Shown: piece by piece, positions 26,174 through 37,100 of the stretch
Layout: every line of letters begins with the position of its first letter
Position numbering within the stretch: the first letter of the stretch is position 1
Assembly: GCA_964638715.1 (NCBI GenBank)
Contig: CAZWZF010000014.1
Location: 35,461-99,460, forward strand
Length of the DNA stretch: 64,000 nucleotides
Direction of reading: 5' to 3'
From: JBAXQQ01 sp037131695
GTDB lineage: Bacteria > Armatimonadota > Hebobacteria > CAIYQO01
Translations under genes and position numbers: made by a program
The notes under the pieces: generated by a model
Database searches by the model: none
What the model was told of the DNA's origin: nothing
Seen by the model: the letters and a program-made list of their open reading frames with translations, nothing else

Positions 26174-27232
26174 ATGGAAACAAAATACGAACATATCAAA
26201 CAGCAAATATTGCGCGAATTATATAAAGGTCGTTGGCAACCTGGAAATAAATTACCGGCATTGCCGGATTTAGCTATAGAGTTTAAATCGTCACAATGGG
26301 CGACAAATCGGGCATTAACATTACTTATCCAACAGGGAATTCTGGAACGTCACCCAAAACAAGGAACGTATGTAAGAATTAAGCCTTCGTCTGAAATATT
26401 TAACAGAATGCCTATAGTTGTGTTAGGATGGGGATTAGAAGGGTTTGATAATCCGTATGTAAATGGATTGTTTTCATCTTTAAAACAGCATATGCCACTA
26501 CGCGACTGGGTTTTCCTTCATCATCGTTCGGCAGAAGAAGTTGCTTTAGCACTGCAAATGCTTGGTTCTACAAGTATTGTGGCTGTCACTCAAACATCTG
26601 ATGATTTGCCTTCATTAGTTCAATACGCACGTGCTGGTCTTCAGGTACTGTGTTTGGGGGCACATATTCCAGGTAAACTACTACATTTTATCGCTACTGA
26701 TAATGCTGCCGGGGTGTATGATGGTATGCGTTATCTATCACAATTAGGTCACCATCGTGTTGGATACTTAGGTTATTTCACCAATATGTTTGACCATATC
26801 GAACGTTTCAATGCTTTTAAGTCAGGAAGAACTCGTTTTAATATTGACCGTTCGCCTGAATTATTGGCATTTAAAAACAATCCAAATGGTCACATGGCAC
26901 TTGTTAATGAGACACTTGATAAGTGGTTTTCTTCCCCTAATCCACCAACTGCAATTTTTTCTGCCGGCTGTGATATTACTTGGGCATTGTTGCCAGCATT
27001 AGAGAAACGTGGTATCCGATATCCGCAAGATATTTCATTACTAACATTCGATGATTTACCTTTAGTTGAACAATACTCAACTCCAATAACTGCTATTCAA
27101 CAACGATTATTTAAAATGGGTAAATTGGCTTCAGAAGCTCTCAAACGTTTCACAGACGCCAGGCATCCACTGATACAAATTATATTGCCACCTAAACTGA
27201 TAGTGCGGTCTTCTTGTCGAAAAATAACTTAG
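26174..27232 (+). CDS. GntR-type DNA-binding domain fused to LacI-type sugar-binding domain
   Basis: 352 aa transcription factor. Residues 1-70 form a GntR winged helix (Y-E-H-I-K-Q-Q-I-L-R-E-L ... W-Q-P-G-N-K-L-P-A-L-P-D-L-A ... N-R-A-L-T-L-L-I-Q-Q-G-I-L-E-R ... G-T-Y-V-R). Residues ~80-345 form a periplasmic-binding-protein-like ligand domain (G-M-R-Y-L-S-Q-L-G-H-H-R-V-G-Y-L-G; I-F-S-A-G-C-D; S-L-L-T-F-D-D-L-P). This is the AraR/LacI hybrid arrangement, usually a sugar-responsive repressor. Likely targets are the divergent prepilin gene and neighbouring glycosidase genes. The ligand is unknown. Confidence 0.88.
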   Translation: METKYEHIKQQILRELYKGRWQPGNKLPALPDLAIEFKSSQWATNRALTLLIQQGILERHPKQGTYVRIKPSSEIFNRMPIVVLGWGLEGFDNPYVNGLFSSLKQHMPLRDWVFLHHRSAEEVALALQMLGSTSIVAVTQTSDDLPSLVQYARAGLQVLCLGAHIPGKLLHFIATDNAAGVYDGMRYLSQLGHHRVGYLGYFTNMFDHIERFNAFKSGRTRFNIDRSPELLAFKNNPNGHMALVNETLDKWFSSPNPPTAIFSAGCDITWALLPALEKRGIRYPQDISLLTFDDLPLVEQYSTPITAIQQRLFKMGKLASEALKRFTDARHPLIQIILPPKLIVRSSCRKIT

Positions 27233-27249
27233 CAGACTCTAATACACTC

Positions 27250-27278
27250 TTGACTACACCACATCTTTAGTTCAATAT
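27250..27278 (+). promoter_or_regulatory. Promoter of the PQQ/HEAT protein gene
   Basis: TTGACT (27250-27255), a 17-nt spacer and CAATAT (27273-27278). The leader is about 32 nt and includes AAGGA before the ATG. Confidence 0.4.
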
Positions 27279-27316
27279 TAACACCATCATGTCATGAATA
27301 TTAGAAGGACTGTTTT

Positions 27317-30300
27317 ATGCGTTTATTTTTGCTTTATTTTTGCCTGTTTTTGTTGTGTGCTGCCATATTGCCGCTCAGCGCGGCTAACTGGCCGGGGTGG
27401 CGGGGTGACGGGTCGGGGATTTCTGTTGAGAAGAATCTTCCGGTATCGTGGTCTGTCACGGAGAATGTGGTTTGGAAGTCAGTGCTGCCCGGGGAAGGCA
27501 ATTCGTCGCCGGTTATCTGGGGTGATAAAATCATCTTGTCCGCTTCTTTGGATGGCGGTAAAAAGCGGGTGGTTATGATGCTGAACGCACTGGACGGCGC
27601 TATTGCCTGGCAAAAAGAGCTGGCGGCTGACCGGATACCCGCAACGGATACTAAAAATGGATATGCGTCGCCAACTCCGGTTACAGATGGAAAAAATATC
27701 TACGTATTTTTTGATTCCCCCGGCATGGTTGCGCTGGATATGGCAGGAAACCTGCTATGGACCCGCGACCTGGGGCCGTTTAAAAATTCATATAACCAGG
27801 CGAGTTCGCCGGTACTTTATAAAAACCTGGTGATTGAAAATTGCGATCAGGACGCAAACAGCTTTATTGTCGCGCTTGATACCGCTACCGGGGTAGAGAA
27901 ATGGCGCACTCCGCGACAGGCACCACGTCAATTCGCTACACCGCTATTAATCACCGTTGGCGGACAAGACCAGGTAGTGGTGAATGGCGGCACGGTGATA
28001 TCTTACGACCCGGCAACGGGAAAAGAGTTATGGCGATGCAAAGGGATGGTAACAAACTTGTCACCCAGCGCGGTATTTGCCAACGGGCTGGTATACGTTA
28101 CTTCCGGGCGCAACGGGCCTTCACTGGCGATTGACCCAACTGGCCGCGGCGATATATCGGATACCAATATTCATCTGCGCGCCACTGTCGGCGGGCCGTA
28201 TGTACCTTCGCCATTAGTCTATCCCTGTATGCTGCTGCCGGGTGATAACGGCGCGCTGCAGGCACTTACCGACACCGGGAAACTTCTGATTGAAACCAAA
28301 GTGCCCGGCCACTTCACCGCCTCGCCAATTGCTGGCGATGGCAAAATATATTGGCCCAGTGAAAAAGGCGACGTGTATGTGCTGGATGCCACCGGATTAT
28401 CGAAAAGAGTTCCTGTATTTCCGATACTTGCAATTAACAGTATGGGGGAGAAATGCCTGGCATCACCCGCAATTGCCGATGGGAAATTATATATCCGCAC
28501 CGAGAAAAGCCTATTTTGCATCGCTGGCAAAGGGAAAGCAAAACCAGTAAGCCTGACGACAACGGTAATAACATTTGAAGAATTGGAAAAGAACTTTAGA
28601 AGCCATCCCGCCGCATTGGGTGATGATGTTGATATACGCCTGGAAGTAGTAGAAGCGCTGGCGACGAATTCTGACCCGCGTGCATTGTCTTTACTATTGG
28701 AAGCAGCACAAAAAGACCCGCATTGGGATGTCAGTGAAGCGGCGGTGAAGTCGCTGGTGCAGCAAGGGAAACAGGCAATTCCGCAGATGCTGACGCTGAT
28801 CAGCACCGGCGAGGCATGGCGTCCATACCTGAAAATTGCCCCGGCAATTGCGCTGGGAAAACTTGGACAGTCGGAAGCTATCCCTGTTTTGCAAAAAACT
28901 GCTTTGAGCGGCGACCCGATCGTACGCGCGGAATGTATCGCTGCCTTGGGTCGCATTATTGCCGTCAACACAAAAGAAATCCCTGTCTTGCAGCCGTCGA
29001 TATTAAGCTGGATAAATGACAGAGAAAGCCTGGTTCGTGAAGCCGCGGTAAAAGCATTGACATCAATAGCCGGCAAGCCGGGAGTTGATAATGAGAAGAT
29101 AACTCCCATGTTATTAGATGCCATCGCGGATAAAAACCCAATGGTGATAAATGCGACCCGCGAAGCGTTGGCAGCATACCATGTTACAAAAGAGGCAATA
29201 ATGCAAGATGAATTACTTTATGGTGAGCAGCGCAAGTCGTCTGTAGTTCGCCATTTGAAAGCCGGACCTATCCATGTGAAGTTTCAGGATGGTGAATTGC
29301 GCTACCTGTATGTTGGCAAGACAGAAGTCCTGCGCCGAATATATTTTGCCGTTCGCGATTCGCGCTGGGATACCGTGATACCGGAGCTCAGCGTGGTGAA
29401 TATCGACCAGCAGGAAAACAGTTTTACCATAAAGTTAACTGCCACCGCGAAAAATGATGTGGCTGACTACGACTGGACCGCAGATATTACCGGTACCGCA
29501 GATGGAAAAATTACCTTCAAGATAAACGGTAAAGCGAATATGGATTTCAGCACCCCCCGCATCGGGTTATGCATGCTGCTGGGTACCGAGGCACTGGCAG
29601 GCAAAGATTACGAATTGCTGGATGAGAAAGGCACTATGATACCGGGAATATTCCCGGTGAATGTCCATAACGATATGCTTGCCAATTTAAATAGTTTCCG
29701 AACCCTTCGCTACACAACTATTGATGGGATGAAGATAACCGCCAGCCTGATAGACGGGTCATTTGGCATGGAAGACCAGCGCAATTTTGGCGATTCGTCG
29801 TATAAGGCGATGAGCGGATTGCCGTATAAATACCCAAATGTAATGAAAAATGAAAAAGGCACTCAGACCTTTGTGTTGGAAGTAGCAAACCCGGTGGTAG
29901 AAATTGCACCAATACCAACGCGAATTGCCATTGGCGAACTAATGGCAGATATAAAATTGCCCAAATTGCTGCCGCTATTATCGCCAGCACCGAAAAACGG
30001 TTTTATGACTTATAACCGCGACGCGAAAAAGTTTGCCGATACCGGCCAGTTAGTCATGCCGTATTGCCCGGCACTGCACATGCCGGACGAAGATACCTAC
30101 ATGGAAAATATTCCGACCATTGTCGATTGGACCAGTTCGTTGCGGGCAGCCTTGCCAAAAGCTAATTTCCGCATTGACGCGATAACTATGAACTCGCCAT
30201 ATCTGCGACCGGGACCAGACGCGCGCAACAAAGGCGTATTTGGCGCCGCGTGGTCTGCCCGGGTAATAAAATACCTGGCAATGGCAGGGGTACAGGAAGC

Positions 30301-30646
30301 GTCATTCACCTCCAGCCAGGCATACGCCGGCATAATTCAAAGACGCCTCGGTTCGCTGGGTGGTGCGCAAATGCTGAATGTCGCCATTCAACAAAATTCG
30401 CCGGCAACAATAGACGCATTTGCGGCAAGGGTAAACGGCAAAAAACTCGTCTGGCTGATTAACCTGACCGACCAGCCGCAGCAAGTCACCATAACAAACC
30501 TAAAGTCAGCAGTATCAGCAACCAGCACCAGCATTAACGAAAAGACGAAACTCGGTGTAGCGCTGCCAATTGAAAAACTGCCAATAAACAAAGGCGAAAT
30601 CACCATAAAATTAAGCGCGTTTGCAGTGGTGGAGTTGACAATTTGA
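27317..30646 (+). CDS. Exported PQQ-type beta-propeller / HEAT-repeat protein
   Basis: 1109 aa. A signal peptide (L-L-C-A-A-I-L-P-L-S-A-A) leads into N-W-P-G-W-R-G-D-G-S-G, the start typical of secreted PQQ-like WD40/propeller proteins. Repeated blades follow to ~400 (A-L-D-G-A-I-A-W; A-L-D-T-A-T-G-V-E-K-W; S-Y-D-P-A-T-G-K-E-L-W). About 430-625 shows HEAT/PBS-lyase repeats (A-L-S-L-L-L-E-A-A; A-I-P-V-L-Q-K-T-A-L-S-G-D-P-I-V-R-A-E). The remainder (~640-1109) is beta-rich with a late alpha/beta stretch (A-W-S-A-R-V-I-K-Y-L-A) and an Ig-like end. No PQQ-enzyme catalytic residues are evident, so it may be a binding scaffold and not a dehydrogenase. AAGGA lies 7 nt before the ATG. Confidence 0.75.
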   Translation: MRLFLLYFCLFLLCAAILPLSAANWPGWRGDGSGISVEKNLPVSWSVTENVVWKSVLPGEGNSSPVIWGDKIILSASLDGGKKRVVMMLNALDGAIAWQKELAADRIPATDTKNGYASPTPVTDGKNIYVFFDSPGMVALDMAGNLLWTRDLGPFKNSYNQASSPVLYKNLVIENCDQDANSFIVALDTATGVEKWRTPRQAPRQFATPLLITVGGQDQVVVNGGTVISYDPATGKELWRCKGMVTNLSPSAVFANGLVYVTSGRNGPSLAIDPTGRGDISDTNIHLRATVGGPYVPSPLVYPCMLLPGDNGALQALTDTGKLLIETKVPGHFTASPIAGDGKIYWPSEKGDVYVLDATGLSKRVPVFPILAINSMGEKCLASPAIADGKLYIRTEKSLFCIAGKGKAKPVSLTTTVITFEELEKNFRSHPAALGDDVDIRLEVVEALATNSDPRALSLLLEAAQKDPHWDVSEAAVKSLVQQGKQAIPQMLTLISTGEAWRPYLKIAPAIALGKLGQSEAIPVLQKTALSGDPIVRAECIAALGRIIAVNTKEIPVLQPSILSWINDRESLVREAAVKALTSIAGKPGVDNEKITPMLLDAIADKNPMVINATREALAAYHVTKEAIMQDELLYGEQRKSSVVRHLKAGPIHVKFQDGELRYLYVGKTEVLRRIYFAVRDSRWDTVIPELSVVNIDQQENSFTIKLTATAKNDVADYDWTADITGTADGKITFKINGKANMDFSTPRIGLCMLLGTEALAGKDYELLDEKGTMIPGIFPVNVHNDMLANLNSFRTLRYTTIDGMKITASLIDGSFGMEDQRNFGDSSYKAMSGLPYKYPNVMKNEKGTQTFVLEVANPVVEIAPIPTRIAIGELMADIKLPKLLPLLSPAPKNGFMTYNRDAKKFADTGQLVMPYCPALHMPDEDTYMENIPTIVDWTSSLRAALPKANFRIDAITMNSPYLRPGPDARNKGVFGAAWSARVIKYLAMAGVQEASFTSSQAYAGIIQRRLGSLGGAQMLNVAIQQNSPATIDAFAARVNGKKLVWLINLTDQPQQVTITNLKSAVSATSTSINEKTKLGVALPIEKLPINKGEITIKLSAFAVVELTI

Positions 30647-31020
30647 TAAATTGCAAATTGGAAATGGCAAATGGCAAATTATGAATTAAAAATGCTTTTG
30701 CAAAACCTTGTGATAACATGATGTGACAGACACCTTCCTGGCTTCGCCACTCGGTGTCAGTCACTGAAAGTAGGTCTTCCCCTCTCCAACCGGGGAGGGA
30801 CTTTTAAGTTGTCAATCTATAATTTAGAAAAAACAGATTTTGCAAAAGTCTTTAAAAATGCAAAATTAAAAATTATCAGTGTGACAGCTTTCATGACTCC
30901 CTCTTGAGGAAGGTATCACGAAGTGATGGAGGGAGTTGATCGACTGGCACTCCCCCTGTCACTGCAGTGACATCCCCCTCAAGAGGGAGACATGAATCCT
31001 GTTAATCCCATTCACACCCA
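30647..31020. repeat. Repeat-filled intergenic region with large inverted repeat 30891-30995
   Basis: 30645-30685 is a run of aaattggaaatggcaaatgg units. 30724-30812 has hairpin-rich sequence with tctccaaccggggaggga. 30891-30910 (tcatgactccctcttgagg) pairs with 30975-30995 (cctcaagagggagacatga) and encloses the perfect palindrome tgtcactgcagtgaca (about 30957-30972). No coding signal in the ~500-nt gap apart from the promoter of the next gene. Confidence 0.55.
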
Positions 31021-31030
31021 CCCCATAAAA

Positions 31031-31059
31031 TTGCCATATCAACAACAATAGTGTAAAAT
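31031..31059 (+). promoter_or_regulatory. Promoter of the alpha-2-macroglobulin gene
   Basis: TTGCCA (31031-31036), exactly 17 nt, then TAAAAT (31054-31059). An ~88-nt leader ends in AGGAGG 7 nt before the ATG. Confidence 0.6.
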
Positions 31060-31153
31060 ATCATTCACTATTTTATTGAATGATGGAACTTTTTGGGTTT
31101 TGTCACAGTCTTTAATTACAGTACGTTAAAAGGTTTCAGTAGGAGGTTTTTTG

Positions 31154-34100
31154 ATGAATAAGTTTCTTCAGCTCCTGGTAATTTTGGTTTGCGCAACTGG
31201 CGCTACCATATTGTTTATCAGTCGTCCCCTGAATGGTGCGATTGTTAACACGCGGAATGAGGCGCAAGCCGCGTTGAGTAAAGGTAATTACAAGGATGCC
31301 TACAAGGTTTTTTCCGGGCTTGCGGTAAATCCTGCTGATGACGCAAAACAAGTCAGCGGAGATTTTAGTAATGCAATAAACTGCCTGCAATACCTGGGCA
31401 ATAATGACGAAATTGACGCTTTTCGTGAGAAAGTTATATCTGCTCACGGCAAGAATTGGAAATTGTTATTCACCGCGGCGCAAAGCTACTTGAATATTGA
31501 TCATAACGGCTATATGATTGCCGGGAAATTTTCCCGCGGTCAAAATCGTGGCGGCGGCGCATATTGCAACGCGTATGAACGCGACCGCGTACGCGCATTG
31601 CAGTTGATGGAAAAAGCAGCGGGACTGGTGACCACTTCCAAAGGCAGCGAAATTGGTGAATTTTATCTTTTCTATGCTGACACTTTCCTGGGCGGACGTG
31701 ATAATCAAAATTCGTGGCTGCTGCAATCGCTGACCGATACCACCAAATTGCCGGATTATGAAAATACGTACTATAACAACTACGGTCGGGACATGAGTCG
31801 CGGCGCGCCAGTAGACGCGGCGGGCAACCCGATTGTATATTCCATACCAGCAAGTTGGAGCAAAGCGAAAAATGATGGCGAACGCTGGCGCTGGCTGCTG
31901 AAAAAAGCCGGTGACGCAGATGCGGCATCTGGCTATGAAGCTCTCTACAAGTTTGCAAATTTCGCCTATTCGCAATTTGATGTCCGTACCATGGCGACAT
32001 ATAGCTGGTTTAACCAGATGGGCGATGACGAAGCCAACACCACGAAAAATACCTATAACCTGCAGAATTTATCTGACAGTGAAACAATAGCGAAACTGGC
32101 AACCGGGGTAAAAAGATTTAAACTGCCGGTTGAATACAACTACATTAAATTATTCAACAATTTGGCAGATGGCATGGGCAAACACAAAAACGATTCCATT
32201 CAAATGCTTGCCAGTATTTACATGGATCGCCGCCAGTATGACCGCGCGGTAACATATTATAAACGAGTGGTAATGGAGCCATCTTATCAAACGGTTCCGC
32301 CAACTGCCGCTAAAGTTGGCGATGATGCCAACATCAAGCAAATCCTCGGCAACTGGGGTGATTTGGAATCTGCCAATACCCAGCCTTACGCCAAAAACAC
32401 TGAAGTCGGCTATAAATTCCGCAATGGCAATAAGGTGCGCCTAACTGCCAACCCGATTGATGTCCAGCGATTGCTGTCGGATGTGAAAGCATATATCAGG
32501 ACAAAGCCGGCGCAACTTGATTGGGACAAACTGCAAATTGAAAATATTGGCTACCAGTTGGTAAACCAGAACAAATCCAAATATCTCGGCAACCCGGTCG
32601 CTAATTGGGACGTCAGTTTATCACCGCGTCCCGGGCATTTTGACAGTCGTATTACCATAAAAACGCCATTAATGAATGCCGGCGCATATTTGCTGACCGC
32701 GCAGATGGCAAACGGCAATATCAGCCGCATTATAATATGGGTGGCGGACACCGCGATAGTCACCAAGCAGATGGAAAACGGCACTTATTTATATGTTGCT
32801 GATGCCGCGAATGGCAAAGCAATCCCTTACGCAGCGGTGTCGTGTTTTGGTTATATTAATCACTGGGTAAATGATAAAGACGGTGCCGGGCATAATGAAA
32901 CCCTGGTATCTGACAAGCAGTTTACCACCGATGAAAACGGACAGTTATTAATACCGAATAATTCACGTGAAGACGGGTACAACTGGATAACCACCGTGCG
33001 CAGTGACAACCGGTTTGCTTATAATGGCTACAACAGCTACTGGGGAAGCGGCAGGCAATACGATGAGGAATATAACCAAATAAAAACATTCATCATCACT
33101 GACCGACCGGTATATCGTCCCGAAGGCAGCGTGAAGTTCAAGGCATGGGTAAATACTGCAAAGTATGACCAGGAAGGGAACAGTCCGTATGCCGGTCAAA
33201 ATATGCGGGTGCTGGTATACAACCCGCGCAATGAAAAAGTATTCGACAAAAATATCACCGCTGATAAATACGGTGGGGTTGCCAGTGAAATGCCTTTAAC
33301 TGCCGATGCTATGCTGGGTACTTACCGAATATCTATATATGCTCATAATTATGATGACAGCAACGGCACTTTCCGGGTGGAAGAATATAAAAAACCGGAG
33401 TTTGAAGTCACTGTGGAAGCACCGAAAGAACCGATAACATTGGGTGAAACCGCCACCGCAAAGATTACCGCAAAATATTATTTTGGCGCGCCGGTAACCG
33501 AGGCGAAGGTGAAATATAAAGTAACCCGCAGCAGTTATGAAAAGTCCTGGTATCCCGTTTATTACTGGGATTGGATGTATGGCAACGGTTATGGCTGGTA
33601 CGGATACGATTACGACTGGTATCCGGGTTGGAGTGATTGGGGCTGCCGACGACCGGTATATTCATGGTGGAGCAGTTATCGACCAGAACCGCAGCCGGAG
33701 ATAGTGGCAGAAGCGGAAGTGCCCATCGGTCCGGACGGCACCGTTGATGTGAATATCGACACCGCATTGGCGAAGGAAATGCAAGGCGATACCGACCACA
33801 GATATGAAATTACCGCGGAAGTCACCGACCAGTCGCGCCGTACCATCACCGGCAGCGGACAGGTGCTGGCAACCCGCAAGCCGTTCAAGGTGTATGCCTG
33901 GGTTGACCGCGGTTATTACCAGGTTGGCGACCCGATAATGGCAGATTTCACCGCACAGACACTGGACAACAAGCCGGTAAAAGGCGCGGGAATATTGAAA
34001 GTATATAAATTGTCATATCCAAATGGCACGCCGGTGGAAACCACTGTACATACCCTGACACTGGATACTGACGAAGAAGGCAAGAGCAATATACAACTGG

Positions 34101-37100
34101 AAGCGGGAGCCGCCGGGCAATACCGGTTATCCTACACCGTTGTTGATGGAAAGGGGCACAGCATTGAAGGCGGCTATGTCTTCACCGTTCGCGGCGAAGG
34201 CGCGGCACCGGCAGGTTTCCGCTTTAACGACCTGGAAATTATTCCCGATAAGCGCGAATACAAACCGGGCGAGAAAGTTAACCTGATGATAAACTCCAAC
34301 ATCCCGGATTCCACCGTATTGTTATTTATCCGTCCAACCAATGGCGTATATAAACAGCCGCAGGTTATCAAGATGGATGGGAAAACCTCTATACAGGATG
34401 TGCTGGTCTCTTTAAAAGATATGCCAAACTTCTTTGTCGAGGTAGTAACCGTGGGCCGAGGAAAAGTATTCACCGAGGCGCGCGAAATAGTATTGCCGCC
34501 GGTGAAAAAGTCGCTGGATGTGACAGTTATCCCCAACTCCGAGAAGTATAAACCGGGTGAAACCGCCACCGTGAAGCTGAAAGTGACCGACCCCAACGGG
34601 AACCCGGTACAGGGACAGGCGGTGGTGAGCGTATACGACAAGGCTGTTGAATATATCAGCGGCGGCAGCAACGTGCCGGACATCCGCGAGTTTTACTGGA
34701 AATGGCGCCGGAACCATAACCCTTCAACCGGCGACAACCTGTCGCAAAGCGAATACGCTATTTACAAAGATTATGAAACCAGAATGCAGCAACTGGGAAT
34801 GTTTGGGAATACTGCTGATGAAAGTGGCTATAGTTATAGAAAAAGAGGAAAACCTATTATTTTAGGTTTAGATTCAAGTTATATGTCAACAGCAGAAAGT
34901 ATTTCTAATTTTTCTATTTCTAATGCTGTTGAACTTGCACCTGCTTCTTCACCAGCACTATATATGCCTGCTTCGAAGGTTATAGCAGGAGCTAAATTAA
35001 AACCAGGTATCGATTTTCGTGGTGGTGGAAAGGCTGAATATTCCAATAAACCTAACAATAACGAGGTAGAACCGACAATCCGCAAGGAGTTTGCCGATAC
35101 CGCGTTCTGGACCGGGGCAGTTGAAACCGGTGTTGACGGTACCGCGCAGATTACCTTTAAAATGCCGGAAAACCTGACTAATTGGAAGATGAAGAGTTGG
35201 GTGATGGGTGCGGGAACCGCCGTTGGCGAAGGCAGTGCCGAAGCCGTAACAACCAAGAATTTGCTGCTGCGAATGCAGGCACCGCGATTCTTCACCCAAA
35301 AAGACGAAGTCGTCCTTTCCGCCAATATTCACAATTACCTGGCGACTGACAAAAAGGTAAAGGCAGTGTTGGAATTGGACGGTCCGACCCTTGTCCCGCT
35401 GGATGAAAATGGAAAACCGACAGAAATAAGCGGCAAAAAGATGGCAATTGAATATGTTGACGTGCCCGCCAATGGCGAAAAGCGCGTTGATTTTCGCGTC
35501 CGCGCCGTCCAACCGGGACAGGCGATAATTCGCATGAAAGCCATCACCGATGAAGAATCTGACGCCATGGAGATGAAGTTCCCGGTACAGATTCACGGCA
35601 TGTTGAAGACAGAAAGCTACAGCGGCGTGATACGCCCAACCGGCAAAGAAGCAAGCATACAGGTAACAGTTCCCGCAGAACGACTGCCAGAACAGAGCAG
35701 GCTGGAAGTACGCTGGTCGCCAACACTGGCAGGCGCGATGGTTGACGCGCTGCCATACATGGCGGATTACCCGTATGGCTGTACCGAACAGACGCTGAAT
35801 AAGTTCCTGCCGACCCTTACCACCCAGAAAATCCTGAAGGGGATGGGCCTGAACCTGAAAGATATCGAAAACAAGCGAACCAATCTCAATGCCCAGGAAA
35901 TCGGCAACGATGTGGAACGGGCAAAAGGCTGGAAACGCTTTGACGAAAACCCGGTATTTGATGAAGCCGAAGTCGCTAAGATGGTGACATTTGGAATAAA
36001 CCGACTGGCGTCAATGCAATGCAGCGACGGCGGTTGGGGATGGTTCAGCGGTTACGGCGAACAGAGTTACCCGCATACCACCGCGGTGGTGGTGCATGGT
36101 CTGCAACGCGCGAAAGCGATTGGCACCGCTATACCGGCGAACATGCTGGAGCGCGGAGTAACCCGATTGAAACAGTTCCAGAATGAACAGTTGGGATATC
36201 TGAAAATGTGGCGTTCCGGCAACCATAATTGGCCGGCAAAAGAAAAGGCAGACGCCATGGACGCCTTCACCTATATGGTACTGACAGATAGCGGCATCGA
36301 CAACAAGGATATGCGAAAGTATCTATACGAAGACCGGTTGAGCCTGCCGGTTTATGCCAAGTGCATGTTCGGCATCGCCCTTGATACCGTTAATGATATC
36401 GAGAAACGCGATATGCTGGTGAAAAATATCGACCAGTACCTGGTGACAGACAAAGAAAACCAGACCGCCTACCTGAAACTGCCAGCCGATAATTACTGGT
36501 GGTACTGGTACGGCAGTGAATACGAGGCACAGGCATATTTCCTGAAACTGCTGACCGTCACCGACCCGAAAGGGACCAGGGCAGCAGGACTGGTAAAATA
36601 CCTGCTGAATAATCGCAAACACGCGACTTACTGGAACTCAACCCGCGACACCGCCTATGTCGTCGAGGCATTTGCCGACTACATGAAAGCCAGCGGAGAA
36701 GATAAACCCAATATGACATTGCAGGTATTCATCGACAATAAATTTGTTAAGACTGTAGATATCAATGCCGGCAACCTGTTCACCTTTGATAACAAACTGG
36801 TTCTGGAAGGCGCAGACCTTACCACCGGCGCTCACGAAGTGAAGATGGTTAAGACTGGCACTGGCCCGTTGTATTTCAACGCCTACATGACTAACTTTAC
36901 CCTGGAAGATAATATCACCAAGGCCGGGTTGGAAATTAAGGTAAACCGGAAATACTACAAGCTGGTACGTGTAGACAAAACCGTAGCCGGTCAGGGCAGC
37001 CGCGGCCAGGTACTCGATCAGAAAGTTGAGAAATACGAGCGCGTATTAATCGACAGCAGCGCGAACCTGAAGAGCGGCGACCTGATTGAAGTAGAACTGG

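Noticed and set aside
31466..32000. Two overlapping ~170-codon minus-strand frames inside the A2M gene
   Set aside because: Both are antisense to a continuous, conserved 2082-codon frame; long shadow frames are common in genes of this composition.
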